The notes below the pieces were generated by a model. The model saw only the letters and a program-made list of their open reading frames with translations. It was not told where the DNA came from and ran no database searches. From an uncultured Collinsella sp. (GTDB lineage: Bacteria; Actinomycetota; Coriobacteriia; Coriobacteriales; Coriobacteriaceae): a stretch of 64,000 nucleotides of DNA. Positions 6,893-16,300 of the stretch are shown piece by piece. The position numbers were made by a program, and so were the translations under genes. The stretch lies in the NCBI GenBank assembly GCA_902470905.1, contig CABRIC010000004.1:6895-70894 (forward strand), written 5' to 3'. Position 1 is the first letter of the stretch. The number at the start of each line of letters is the position of its first letter.

Positions 6893-9775
6893 ATGACGCT
6901 ACTGTATTTCCTTACCCTGTTTCCGCTGGTACCGGCGCTGGGCATGCTGCTCGCGCGCGGTGACCGCGCCCGCGATGCGGTGGGGCTTGTAGGCTCCGGC
7001 ATTATTATGGCGGTGACAGTTGTAGTCTCCGTCATGTTTTTTGGCACGGGTCCGCAGAGCTTTGAGGTTGCCCCCGGTACCTCGCATGTGCTCTCGATCA
7101 TCAGCTCCGCCATCGATGTCATCCTGTGCGCCGTCATCCTGTATAACGCGTACAAATATAGGAACGCGCTCACCATGGTGCTCGGCATAGTCCAGCTGGT
7201 GGGCTCGCTCGCCTTTGCAGCCATGACGTTGCCCGCGGCCGAAGCCGTCACGGCGACGCCGCTCTACCTGGACTACATGAGCGTGATCATGGTCCTCGCC
7301 GTCGGTATCGTCGGCAGCCTAATCTGCGTGTATGCCTTGGGTTATATGAAGGACTTCCAGGCCCATGACGAGCACGAGGCCGCGCTGCGCGGGCAGACCG
7401 CGCCCGACCGTCGCCCGCAGTTCCTGGCGCTTATGTTCCTGTTCCTCTCGGCCATGTTCGTCATCGTGACGAGCGATAACCTTGAGTGGCTGTTCTGCGG
7501 CTGGGAAATCACCACCGTGTGCTCGTTCCTCATGATTGGCTACACGCGCACGCCCGAGGCCATTAAAAACGCCTTTACCCAGATTATCCTCAACATGCTG
7601 GGCGGCATCGCGTTTTTGGCAGGCCTTATGTACCTGCACGTTAATGGCATGCCGCTGACCATCTCGGGCATGATCGAGCTTTCCGGCGCCGGCACCGCGC
7701 AATCCGCGCTGCTGGTGATGCCGGTCATCCTGTTGTCGCTCGCCGCACTCACCAAGGCCGCGCAGATGCCGTTCCACAGTTGGCTGTTGGGTGCCATGGT
7801 TGCCCCCACTCCCACGAGCGCCCTGCTGCACTCGTCCACCATGGTCAAAGCCGGCGTGTTCCTAATGGTCAAGCTGAGCCCGCTCTATGCCATCTATCCC
7901 GTAACCGGCTTTATGGTTACGAGTGTGGGCGCCATTACGTTTTTACTCGCTGCCCTCATGGCCATCTCGCAGAGCAACGCCAAACGCGTGCTCGCGTACT
8001 CCACCATTTCCAACTTGGGCCTCATCAGTGCCTGCCTGGGTGTCGGCGCGCCCGAGGCCGTATGGGCGGCCATCTTCCTGATCCTGTTCCACACGGTGGC
8101 AAAGTCGCTGCTGTTCCTGTGTGTGGGCACCGCCGAGCATCATATCGGCAGCCGCAATATCGAGGACATGGACGGTATGTTCAGCCGCATGCCGCACCTG
8201 ACGCGCCTGATGATGCTGGGCATCATGGGCATGTTTGTGGCGCCGTTTGGCATGCTCGTGTCCAAGTGGGGCGCCCTGGTGGCGTTTGCGCAGACCGGCA
8301 ACGTGCTCATGATCATGGTGCTGGCCTTTGGCTCGGCCGCGACGTTCTTCTTCTGGGGTAAGTGGCTGGCCAAGCTTTCGGGCGTCGACCCCACGGCTCA
8401 AAACGTTGAGGTCAATGTCCATAAGACCGAATGGATGGCGCTCAACACCATCGCCGCGCTGCTGATTCTGTGCTGCGTGGCGTTCCCGGTTATCTCGAGC
8501 GGTCTGGTGTCGCCTTACTTGGCCATGGTGTTTGGCCGCGTGCCGTACGTTATTGGCAAGGACGCCATGTATCTGATGGTGGTTATCGTGGCGTTTATCG
8601 CCGTGGTGCTGCTGACGTCGTTCCGCGTGAGCAACAAACCGCACGTCAACGTGTACCTTTCGGGCGTGGGAACCGACAAATATCGCCATTTCCGCGGCTC
8701 GATGGGACACGAGGTGAAGGCCGAAAAGCGCAATTGGTACTCGGAGGACGCCCTTGGCGAGAAGCGTATTGGCCCCGCGGGTAGTGTCGTGTGCTGCAGC
8801 ATTATCTTGTTTGCGCTGCTGTGCTGTGCGTGGATTGGGCCCGAGAGACTTGCCATGAGCGCGCCCTCGGTGCTGCGCAGTAAGTATTTCGAGGGCTCGG
8901 GCGTCGTGGGCATTTTTATTGGCACCGTGGCGTTTGCCTTGCTGGCGCCGCTTGTGGGCGGCCTGATCGACGGTCTTGACCGCAAACTATCGGCCCGCAT
9001 GCAGGGCCGCGTGGGCCCGCGCCTGCTGCAGCCCTTCTACGACGTTGCCAAACTGCTGCGCAAGGCCCCCGCCAGCGTAAACACCATGGACGATACCTAC
9101 ATGGCGTGCGCGCTCATCTTTACCGTGGTGGGCGGCGGCATCTTTGTGTCGGGCTCCAACACGCTGCTGTGCGCCTTTATGGTGACGCTCGCCGCGATCT
9201 TTGTGGTGTTGGCGTCCGCCTCGACGCAAAGCCCGTTTGCCCAGGTCGGCGCCGACCGCGAGCTGCTGCAGGTCATGAGTTACGAGCCCGCCGTTCTGCT
9301 GATGAGCGTGGGCCTGTACCTTACCACCGACAGCTTCGATTCCATCGCCGTGACGGGGCAGTCGGCCCCCATCATCGTGTACAGCGCGCCCATTTTCCTC
9401 GCGCTACTCGCGGTGCTTACCATCAAGCTGCGCAAGTCGCCGTTTGACCTTTCGTACTCGCATCACGCGCATCAGGAGATCGTCCAGGGCGTCGCCACCG
9501 AGATGAGCGGCGGCACGCTGGCCAAGATGACCCTTATGCACTGGTGCGAGACCGTGCTGTTTTTGATGTGGGTGGGCATGTTCTTTGTTTGGGACAACCC
9601 GGTGAGCTGGGTCGTCGCCCTGGTCGTGATGGCTGCGACGTACTTTGTCGAGGTGCTTATCGATAACACCTTCGCCCGTAGCACCTGGCGCAGCTGCTTC
9701 AAGCTCGGCTGGGGCGTGGCGCTGGTGTTTGGCCTGCTCAACCTTATGCCCATCCTCGTCGACGTGTTTATTTAG
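6893..9775 (+). CDS. echAB: Ech hydrogenase membrane subunit, EchA-EchB fusion
   Basis: A 960-residue membrane protein fusing two subunits that are normally separate. Residues 1 to about 600 are the NuoL/MrpA-like ion-translocating subunit (EchA, HycC). They include LTKAAQMPFHSWLLGAMVAP, HSSTMVKAGVFL and the long run of membrane helices with buried Lys and His. Residues about 670-960 are the NuoH-like subunit (EchB, HycD), with RKLSARMQGRVGP and RKSPFDLSYSHHAHQEIVQG. A charged linker (near residues 600-625) joins them. It anchors the hydrogenase and couples ferredoxin-driven proton reduction to ion pumping. The start has a GGGGGAGTG ribosome binding site. First gene of the operon echAB-C-D-E-F. 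Confidence 0.88.
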   Translation: MTLLYFLTLFPLVPALGMLLARGDRARDAVGLVGSGIIMAVTVVVSVMFFGTGPQSFEVAPGTSHVLSIISSAIDVILCAVILYNAYKYRNALTMVLGIVQLVGSLAFAAMTLPAAEAVTATPLYLDYMSVIMVLAVGIVGSLICVYALGYMKDFQAHDEHEAALRGQTAPDRRPQFLALMFLFLSAMFVIVTSDNLEWLFCGWEITTVCSFLMIGYTRTPEAIKNAFTQIILNMLGGIAFLAGLMYLHVNGMPLTISGMIELSGAGTAQSALLVMPVILLSLAALTKAAQMPFHSWLLGAMVAPTPTSALLHSSTMVKAGVFLMVKLSPLYAIYPVTGFMVTSVGAITFLLAALMAISQSNAKRVLAYSTISNLGLISACLGVGAPEAVWAAIFLILFHTVAKSLLFLCVGTAEHHIGSRNIEDMDGMFSRMPHLTRLMMLGIMGMFVAPFGMLVSKWGALVAFAQTGNVLMIMVLAFGSAATFFFWGKWLAKLSGVDPTAQNVEVNVHKTEWMALNTIAALLILCCVAFPVISSGLVSPYLAMVFGRVPYVIGKDAMYLMVVIVAFIAVVLLTSFRVSNKPHVNVYLSGVGTDKYRHFRGSMGHEVKAEKRNWYSEDALGEKRIGPAGSVVCCSIILFALLCCAWIGPERLAMSAPSVLRSKYFEGSGVVGIFIGTVAFALLAPLVGGLIDGLDRKLSARMQGRVGPRLLQPFYDVAKLLRKAPASVNTMDDTYMACALIFTVVGGGIFVSGSNTLLCAFMVTLAAIFVVLASASTQSPFAQVGADRELLQVMSYEPAVLLMSVGLYLTTDSFDSIAVTGQSAPIIVYSAPIFLALLAVLTIKLRKSPFDLSYSHHAHQEIVQGVATEMSGGTLAKMTLMHWCETVLFLMWVGMFFVWDNPVSWVVALVVMAATYFVEVLIDNTFARSTWRSCFKLGWGVALVFGLLNLMPILVDVFI

Positions 9776-9787
9776 GAGGCGGCATCC

Positions 9788-10417
9788 ATGGATCATAAAA
9801 TGTCGCGCTCGCCGTGGGTTATTCATTACGACGGCTCGAGCTGCAACGGATGCGATATCGAGGTGCTGGCCTCGCTCACGCCGCTGTTCGATGCGGAGCG
9901 CTTTGGCGTGGTCAATACCGGCAACCCCAAGCATGCGGATATCTTTTTGGTGACGGGTTCGGTCAACGCGCAGAACCTGCCCGTCGTGCGCCAGATCTAC
10001 AACCAGATGCTCGAGCCCAAGTGCGTGGTGGCGTGCGGAATTTGCGCGTGTTCGGGCGGCGTGTTCCGCGATGCGTACAACGTGATCGGCGGCGTGGACC
10101 GCGCGATTCCCGTGGACGTGTACGCGCCCGGGTGCGCCATTCGCCCCGAGACCGTGATCGATGCCATTGTGGAGGCGTGTGGCATCCTGGACCAGAAGGA
10201 GGCCGTGATGCGCGCCGGCGGCGACCCGCTCACCGTGGGCGGTGCCGCAACCTGGGACGGTGGCGTTGATCTGGGCGAGGACGGGTTTGTGGCTGCGGGG
10301 GCCGGTGACACGGCCGCCGCCGGTGACGCGCCTGCCGGGAAGCCCACCGCGCCCGTCGCTGGCGACGCACCTGCTGGGACGCCCGCCGCGCCCGTCGCTG
10401 CAAAGGAGGCCGAGTAA
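9788..10417 (+). CDS. echC: Ech hydrogenase small subunit (NuoB-like)
   Basis: A 209-residue subunit that binds the proximal 4Fe-4S cluster. Cys ligands are visible in SSCNGCDIEVLA, CVVACGICACSGG and APGCAIRP, matching group 4 hydrogenase small subunits. After residue about 150 the family fold ends. A non-conserved tail of some 55 residues follows, rich in Ala, Pro and Gly, with an imperfect repeat of GDAPAGKPTAPVA. It starts 13 bases after echAB, and its TAA overlaps the echD ATG by one base, implying coupled translation. Confidence 0.9.
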   Translation: MDHKMSRSPWVIHYDGSSCNGCDIEVLASLTPLFDAERFGVVNTGNPKHADIFLVTGSVNAQNLPVVRQIYNQMLEPKCVVACGICACSGGVFRDAYNVIGGVDRAIPVDVYAPGCAIRPETVIDAIVEACGILDQKEAVMRAGGDPLTVGGAATWDGGVDLGEDGFVAAGAGDTAAAGDAPAGKPTAPVAGDAPAGTPAAPVAAKEAE

Positions 10418-11130
10418 TGCAAAAGGCTATCTATACCATCGTTGGGATCGACGAGCTGTTACCGAATGTGCAGGCGCTCAAGGGTGCCGGCGCGCGCTTT
10501 GTGCAGATGCATGCCGAGCGCTGTGTGGACGACGGATCGTATCGCCTGGTCTATACGTTTATCAACGTCCGCGCTGCGCAAGAGCAGATCGCGCGGGACG
10601 GAAACTATGCGATCGAGAACCTGGTGGTTGAGGGCATCGATCAGTGCCAGGAGATTCCGTCCATCAGCTCGTATTACCCCGCGGTGTTCCCGTTTGAAAA
10701 TGAGGCCCACGACCTATTTGGTCTTGCCATCACCGACATGCAGATCGACTTTAAGGGCTTTTTCTACCAGGTCTCGACTGCCGAACCCATGAGCGTTATC
10801 ACGCCCGAGGTGAAGGCCGCGCGAGAGAAAGCCATGAAGGTCCGTGCCGCCGCCGAGGCCAAGGCACGCAAGGCCGCAGCCGAGAAGGCCGCCGCGGCTG
10901 CTGCAGGGGAGGGCGCTGCGAGCACCGGCGATGCCGCGGGCGCTGCCGTCGCTCAGCCCGCTGCGGCTGCCGGCTCCGATGCTCAGCACGATGAAGCTGC
11001 CGCCAAGGCCGCGCTCAAAGCCGCCGAGCTGGAAGCAAAGCTCGCCGCCATGGATCCCGAGAAAGCGGCCAAGGTCCGCGCAGCGCTTGCCGCCAAGGCC
11101 GCTCGCGACAAGCAGAAAAAGGAGGCGTAA
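10417..11130 (+). CDS. echD: Ech hydrogenase NuoC-like subunit with Ala-rich tail
   Basis: A 237-residue protein. Residues 1-125 match the NuoC/HycE-N/EchD fold (SSYYPAVFPFENEAHDLFGLAI is the typical end block with the EAHDLFG motif). The remaining 110 residues are an Ala/Lys/Glu-rich low-complexity tail predicted to be helical or disordered, far beyond the usual EchD length of roughly 110-130. It overlaps echC and carries the AAAGGAGG ribosome binding site for echE inside its last codons. The tail's role is unknown; it might tether or space complexes. Confidence 0.85.
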   Translation: MQKAIYTIVGIDELLPNVQALKGAGARFVQMHAERCVDDGSYRLVYTFINVRAAQEQIARDGNYAIENLVVEGIDQCQEIPSISSYYPAVFPFENEAHDLFGLAITDMQIDFKGFFYQVSTAEPMSVITPEVKAAREKAMKVRAAAEAKARKAAAEKAAAAAAGEGAASTGDAAGAAVAQPAAAAGSDAQHDEAAAKAALKAAELEAKLAAMDPEKAAKVRAALAAKAARDKQKKEA

Positions 11131-11134
11131 GGCC

Positions 11135-12223
11135 ATGGCACATCGCTCCGTTATTCCGTTTGGCCCGCAGCACCCGGTGTTGCCCGAGCCGCTTCATCTG
11201 GACCTAGTGATCGAGGACGACCGCGTCATCGAGGCAATTCCGCAGATCGGCTTTGTGCACCGCGGACTCGAGAAGCTCACCGAAAAGCGCGATATGCATC
11301 AGTTTGGCTACATCGCCGAGCGCATCTGCGGCATCTGCGCCGTGGGCCATAGCTACGGCTATGCCAGCGCCTGCGAGCGCATGCTCGGCATCGAGGTGCC
11401 CGGCCGCGTGCAGTATATCCGCACCATTTTGCACGAGCTTTCGCGCATTCACTCGCACCTGCTGTGGCTGGGCCTGCTCGCCGATGCCTTTGGCTTCGAG
11501 GCACTGTTCTATCGTTCGTGGACGCTGCGCGAGCAGATTCTCAAGATTTTTGAGAGCACCTGCGGCGGCCGCGTGATCCTTTCGATTAACGAGATCGGCG
11601 GCCTTAAGCACGATATCGAGGACTCCGAGCTGGCCGGCATTGTCCAGACGCTTGACGCCATGCGCCCCGACTACGAGGCCCTGGTGCATACGTTTTTGGA
11701 CGACAATAGCTGCGGCGAGCGCCTGCATGGCGTGGGCGTGATCAGCAAGAAGGACGCGCTGGAGCTTTCGATGGTCGGCCCGTTTGGGCGCGCCTCGGGC
11801 GTGGATTACGACGTGCGCATGTTCGGTGACGGCGCCTATGCGGATCTGGCTGCGTTTGAGCCGATTGTTGCCACCGATGGCGATTGCTATGCCCGCTGCC
11901 AGGTGCGTTGTGCCGAGGTCACGCAGGCCATGGACATCATCAAGGAGCTTGTCGGCAAGATTCCGCACGACGGCATCGGCGGGCGCACCAAGCTTACGCC
12001 GGCCGACGGCGCACGCGGCGAGGTTGTGATTGAGCAGCCGCGCGGCGAGGCGTATTACTATGTGCGCGGTAACGGCACCAAGAACCTGGACCGCTTCCGC
12101 GTGCGCACGCCGACGTCGCAGAACCTGGCGGGTCTGACACATGCGCTGCAGGGCGTGCTCCTTGCCAACGTGCCCATGATTATCCTGACCATCGACCCCT
12201 GCATTAGCTGCACGGAAAGGTAG
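11135..12223 (+). CDS. echE: Ech hydrogenase catalytic large subunit
   Basis: A 362-residue [NiFe] large subunit. Both nickel-binding pairs are intact: RICGICAVGHS near residue 64 and DPCISCTER at the extreme C terminus. The protein stops exactly after the second motif, so there is no C-terminal peptide to cleave. That means no maturation endopeptidase should be needed, as I recall for the Methanosarcina Ech enzyme. GVDYDVRMF and the conserved Arg/Glu residues also fit group 4 enzymes. The start ATG 11135 has AAAGGAGG at proper spacing; the frame stays open far upstream only because it overlaps the Ala-rich echD tail. It reduces protons with electrons from ferredoxin. Confidence 0.93.
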   Translation: MAHRSVIPFGPQHPVLPEPLHLDLVIEDDRVIEAIPQIGFVHRGLEKLTEKRDMHQFGYIAERICGICAVGHSYGYASACERMLGIEVPGRVQYIRTILHELSRIHSHLLWLGLLADAFGFEALFYRSWTLREQILKIFESTCGGRVILSINEIGGLKHDIEDSELAGIVQTLDAMRPDYEALVHTFLDDNSCGERLHGVGVISKKDALELSMVGPFGRASGVDYDVRMFGDGAYADLAAFEPIVATDGDCYARCQVRCAEVTQAMDIIKELVGKIPHDGIGGRTKLTPADGARGEVVIEQPRGEAYYYVRGNGTKNLDRFRVRTPTSQNLAGLTHALQGVLLANVPMIILTIDPCISCTER

Positions 12224-12230
12224 GCGCGGC

Positions 12231-12572
12231 ATGAGTTTACTGACATTTGCCAAGACGGCCTTGGGCTCTATGGTCAAGCAACCGGTCACGGTGTGCTATC
12301 CGCAGGAGGAGCTGACGGAACCCGAGCGCCTGCGCGGGCATATCGTCAACGACATGGATGTATGCATCTGCTGCGGCATGTGCGCGCGCCGCTGCCCGGC
12401 GGGCGCGCTCGCGGTCGATCGCAAGGGCGGAACGTGGTCGATTGACCCGTATGCTTGTGTGGTGTGTGGCGAGTGCATCGAGAGCTGCCCCAAGCACTGC
12501 CTGACTATGGACACCGCCCGTACTCCAGTTGCGGCGGATAAGACTCCCACGGTAGAAACCAAGCCGGAGTAG
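12231..12572 (+). CDS. echF: Ech hydrogenase ferredoxin-like subunit
   Basis: A 113-residue polyferredoxin with two 4Fe-4S motifs, CICCGMCARRCPAGAL and CVVCGECIESCP, as in EchF/HycF/NuoI. It receives electrons from soluble ferredoxin and passes them to EchC. Eight bases after echE, last gene of the operon. No hyp maturation genes or formate dehydrogenase lie nearby, so maturation must be encoded elsewhere and the partner is more likely ferredoxin than formate. Confidence 0.9.
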   Translation: MSLLTFAKTALGSMVKQPVTVCYPQEELTEPERLRGHIVNDMDVCICCGMCARRCPAGALAVDRKGGTWSIDPYACVVCGECIESCPKHCLTMDTARTPVAADKTPTVETKPE

Positions 12573-12605
12573 CTCTGGAATGGGGCTGGTATAGAGCTGG
12601 AATGG

Positions 12606-12639
12606 GGGGCCGGCGGGGCAAAAATGCCCCGCCGGCCCC
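12606..12639. terminator. 15-bp hairpin after the hydrogenase operon
   Basis: Perfect stem GGGGCCGGCGGGGCA with AAAA loop, followed by a second small hairpin CGCGCG-TGAA-CGCGCG. There is no T-run, so intrinsic termination is uncertain, but position and strength suggest a 3'-end structure. Confidence 0.55.
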
Positions 12640-12670
12640 GCGCGTGAACGCGCGGTTGGGCTGCCACGAA

Positions 12671-12823
12671 CAAAACTATGCCGGATTACGGGGCTGGATA
12701 GCGAACCTCCGACCATGCGGAAAATCCCAAAAACAAAACCGCAGGTAGATTGCTTGCCGTTTTTCAAAAAAAGTTGTATGGATGAGGGCCCCGACTTCAG
12801 CCCCGTAATCCGACATAGTTTTG
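12671..12823. repeat. Palindromic element E1 (153 bp)
   Basis: The 26-nt arms begin CAAAACTATGCCGGATTACG and match at 25 of 26 positions. Inside is the family core AAAACCGCAGGTAGA followed by an imperfect GCGGTTTT-like return. It belongs to the same family as E2, E3 and E4. The interior aligns with the reverse complement of E4. Downstream lies a shared flank (GATC...GGAAACGGATCATTTTGG) also seen after E2 and E3. Confidence 0.85.
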
Positions 12824-12915
12824 AAATGGCACCATATTCGTAACAGCCCTTGATCTCCCGTGGGCAGAGGGAAACGGATCATTTTGGCCTCGCGAGGACA
12901 TCCGTGTGGCCCGTT

Positions 12916-13077
12916 CGCCATGAAATGGGCCTATCTACTACGTTTGGGTGGCTACCCTCAACCACGGCGAAAAATGCGAAAAGAAAACCGCAGGTAGAAC
13001 GCTTGCGGTTTTTCGTAAAACGCGGTTATGGTCAGGGGTATCGGGTTAAACGTAGTAGATGAGCCGGTTTCGTGGCG
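12916..13077. repeat. Palindromic element E2 (162 bp)
   Basis: The 30-nt arms end in CATCTACTACGTTT-like sequence (25 of 30 paired, some G-T). The centre is AAAACCGCAGGTAGAACGCT and its GCGGTTTT complement, forming an inner hairpin. Same length and orientation as E3 at 19724. The rest of 12640-13302 holds no gene. Confidence 0.85.
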
Positions 13078-13170
13078 AGCGTTACCAACTGATCCCCCGG
13101 GGACGGAGGAAAACGGATCATTTTTGCTTGATGGCTCCGAGTCGCACCCGTTTTCCTGCGAAAACTCTCG

Positions 13171-13250
13171 TGTCTCAACTTTGGTGAGGCATTTGTCTCA
13201 CGCCCAAAATCAAATCTGGAACGTGTGTCACCTGCCCTAACTGTGTCTCA
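13171..13250 (+). promoter_or_regulatory. Repeated TGTCTCA motifs upstream of the adhesin
   Basis: TGTCTCA occurs in the same orientation at 13171, 13194 and 13244, with a related TGTGTCA at 13224. All are within 135 bases of the adhesin start. They may be operator sites for an adhesin regulator. I cannot place a convincing -35/-10 pair. Confidence 0.35.
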
Positions 13251-13302
13251 TTTCGTAACTTTAGGCTGATGCAAGGTCTGAGACCGCGAGAAGGGAGACA
13301 CG

Positions 13303-16300
13303 ATGGGTAAGTACACGAGGGGTCTCTTGGCGGTGATACTGGCCGTAGTGCTGGTGTTGCCAGCCGCAGCATTTGCCATGCTGCCCGAGGCCAATGCCAG
13401 GTCCAGCACAGGAGTGGACGGGCCGATAATGACCGGAAAGGTCGTCGACCCCGATACCAGCGGACGCTGGGAAATCTGGGCGGCAGGCCACGGCGGCAAT
13501 AAGGTAACGACCCAAAACGTCGGCCGAATCTGGACCGACAAGACGGTTAAGGAAACTGGAGAAAACAAAGCGTCAGATTTTGTGACTACGCTTTCGGCGA
13601 TGTCCTCAACGTCTAATTCGACCGTGACGGTCACCACGCCACTCGACATCGTGATGGTGTTGGATGCCTCCGGCTCGATGGATGATCCTATGGGTGGCGG
13701 AGATCGCACCAAGCGTATCGATGCACTGAAGGGCGCTGCGAACAGCTTTATCGATACCATCGCCAAACAAAACGAGGCTATCGAGGGTGTTGATAGGCAG
13801 CATAGGGTTGCCATTGTTAAGTTTGCGGGTGATAAGACAGATAAGGTCGGCAATAACACGTACAGGCAGGGGCAATTTTGGTACAACAACTCGCAGGTAA
13901 TGAAGGGTCTGACCGATTGCTCTGGCGGTAATGTGACCATTCTCCAGAGCACCATTAAGAAGATTCAGCCTGCCGGCGCCACGCACGCCGACTATGGTCT
14001 GCAGCTGGCTGAGGGCATCACTTCTGGTCGCGCGGGCGCCAAGAAGGTCGTTGTGTTCTTTACTGACGGCACTCCAACGAGTGACAACACGTTTGACCCT
14101 GGCGTCGCCAACAAGGCTGTGAAGGCTGCCAAGAACATGAAGGACAGCAAGGCCACCGTTTATACTATCGGCATCTTTGATGGCGCGAAACCCAGCGCTG
14201 GTATCCAGGATTCGGGAAAAAGCCAAAAAGAGAACAAGTTCATGCAGGCCGTTTCGAGCAACTACCCCAATGCCACGGCATGGGATGCTCATGGTGCACG
14301 CGCGGAAAACTCCGACTACTACAAGTCGGCGACCAATGCAGAAGAACTTAAGAAGGTCTTTGACGACATCTCACAGGCCATCACATCGGAGCCGCCTTAT
14401 CCGACTGAAATCCATAAGGGCTACGACGAGACCAAGTCCGGCTACATCACGTTTACCGACGAGCTGGGCGACTTTATGCAGGTCGACGGATTTACCGAAG
14501 TCGTCATCAACGGCACGTCGTTTACCAAGGCGAGCAAGACGGTCAACAAAGAAACCAATACCGACACCTACGAGTTTTCCGGCAAGGCAAAAGACCTGCT
14601 CATTACCGTGCAGCGCGCCGGCGATGACAATCCCCAGAAGGGCGATATCGTAACGGTCAATATTCCTGCGTCGTTGATTCCGATGAGTCACTTTAAGACC
14701 GTAGACGGCAAGCTTTCGGTCGACAGCGTTAAGCCCATTCAGGTGAAGTATGCCTCGAGCGTGAAGAGGGACGCCCTCGATAACCTGTTTACGCCTGAGA
14801 AGGTCACGGGACTCAAGGACTACATTGAGAACAATACGACTGTCGTTGACGGCACCAAGACCGTGAGTTTCTACGCGAACAAGTGGAGCGGTGGTGCGTT
14901 GGGTGATACGGTTGCGACCTTTGAGCCGGCCGACACCAACCGCTACTACTACTTCCAGAAGCAGACTCCCATTTACGCGGATAAGGACTGCACGCAGCCT
15001 GCAAAGAATTCGCTGGCAGATACCGGCACCTATTACTACAAGGATGAGTTTGAGGAGCAGGGCGCGAACGGTGAGGCCAAGTCTGCCACCGCCGTCATCG
15101 AGTTCATCGGTGGCGACGCTGCCAAGTTTGACGGCGCTATAGTTGCCGACAAGGACGGAAACCTGTCGTTTAGCGTGGGAACCGCGCGCCTGGCCTTTAT
15201 CGATGAGCTCCACACCACCAAGAAGAGCGTGGGCGGCAACAACACCGGCACCGCGACCGACGTTCTCAACCCCAAGTGGAATAACGTGTCCGCCAAGGCG
15301 ACCGCGACGCATGTCAATTCCTACCTGGGCAACAACGGCAAGATCAGCTTTGCGTATGACATGATGCCGGCAATGGTGAACACCAAGGCCAGCTTTGGTC
15401 TAACCAAGGTGCTCGAGGGCCGCGCTTGGACGGATACGGACACGTTTGAGTTTGGGCTGACGTCCGAGGGCAATGCTCCGATGCCTGCGACTACGACTGC
15501 GATCGTGCACGGGGCCGACATGGACGACAAGGGCAAGGCTGCCATCGACTTCGGCACGATTGAATACACCGAGCCTGGCACGTACGTCTACAAGGTTAGC
15601 GAAAAGCACGCCGGGACCACGATTGACGGCATTGCCTACAGCGGTAGCGTCGCGGAGATCACCGTGACGGTGACGCCCAACAAGAAGGGTGAGCTCAGCG
15701 CCGCTGTGAAGGTGGCCTGGAGTGAAGCCGAAGTGACCGAGTTCAAGAACGTCTACGCTGCGGATCCTGTTGAGTCCAGCGTTACCGACCAGATTACCGT
15801 GGCCAAGTCCCTGACCGGGCGCGACTTGACGGAAGGCGAGTTCAGTTTTGAGCTGCGCGAGGTTAAGGGCGAGGACTCTGAGCTTATCGAGACCGTTGCG
15901 AACGCCGCCGACGGCAAGGTGACGTTCAGCACCATCAAGTACACCGAGATCGGCCAACACACCTACATGCTGCGCGAGGTCAAGGGCGACGCCGGCGGCA
16001 TCACCTATGACGATACGATCCACACTGTCGTGACGACCATTGCCGATAACGGCAAGGGCCAGCTGGCCGCTACGCACGAGCTGAAGGGCGCCAAGGACGT
16101 CAAGAGCATCGAGTTCAAGAACGCCTACACCACGAATGCTACCGAGGCATCGCTTGTGGGCATCAAGAACCTGCAGGTCGCCGACGGCTTGATCCCGGTC
16201 GACATCAACGGCAAGTTCACCTTTACCGTGACCGGTGAAGAGGGCGCACCCATGCCCGCGAACGCGAGCGTGACCAATGATGCCAAGGGCAAGGTCGACT

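Noticed and set aside
12850..13240. Small plus-strand ORFs between echF and the adhesin
   Set aside because: They run through palindromic elements E1 and E2, with low-complexity products and no ribosome binding sites.
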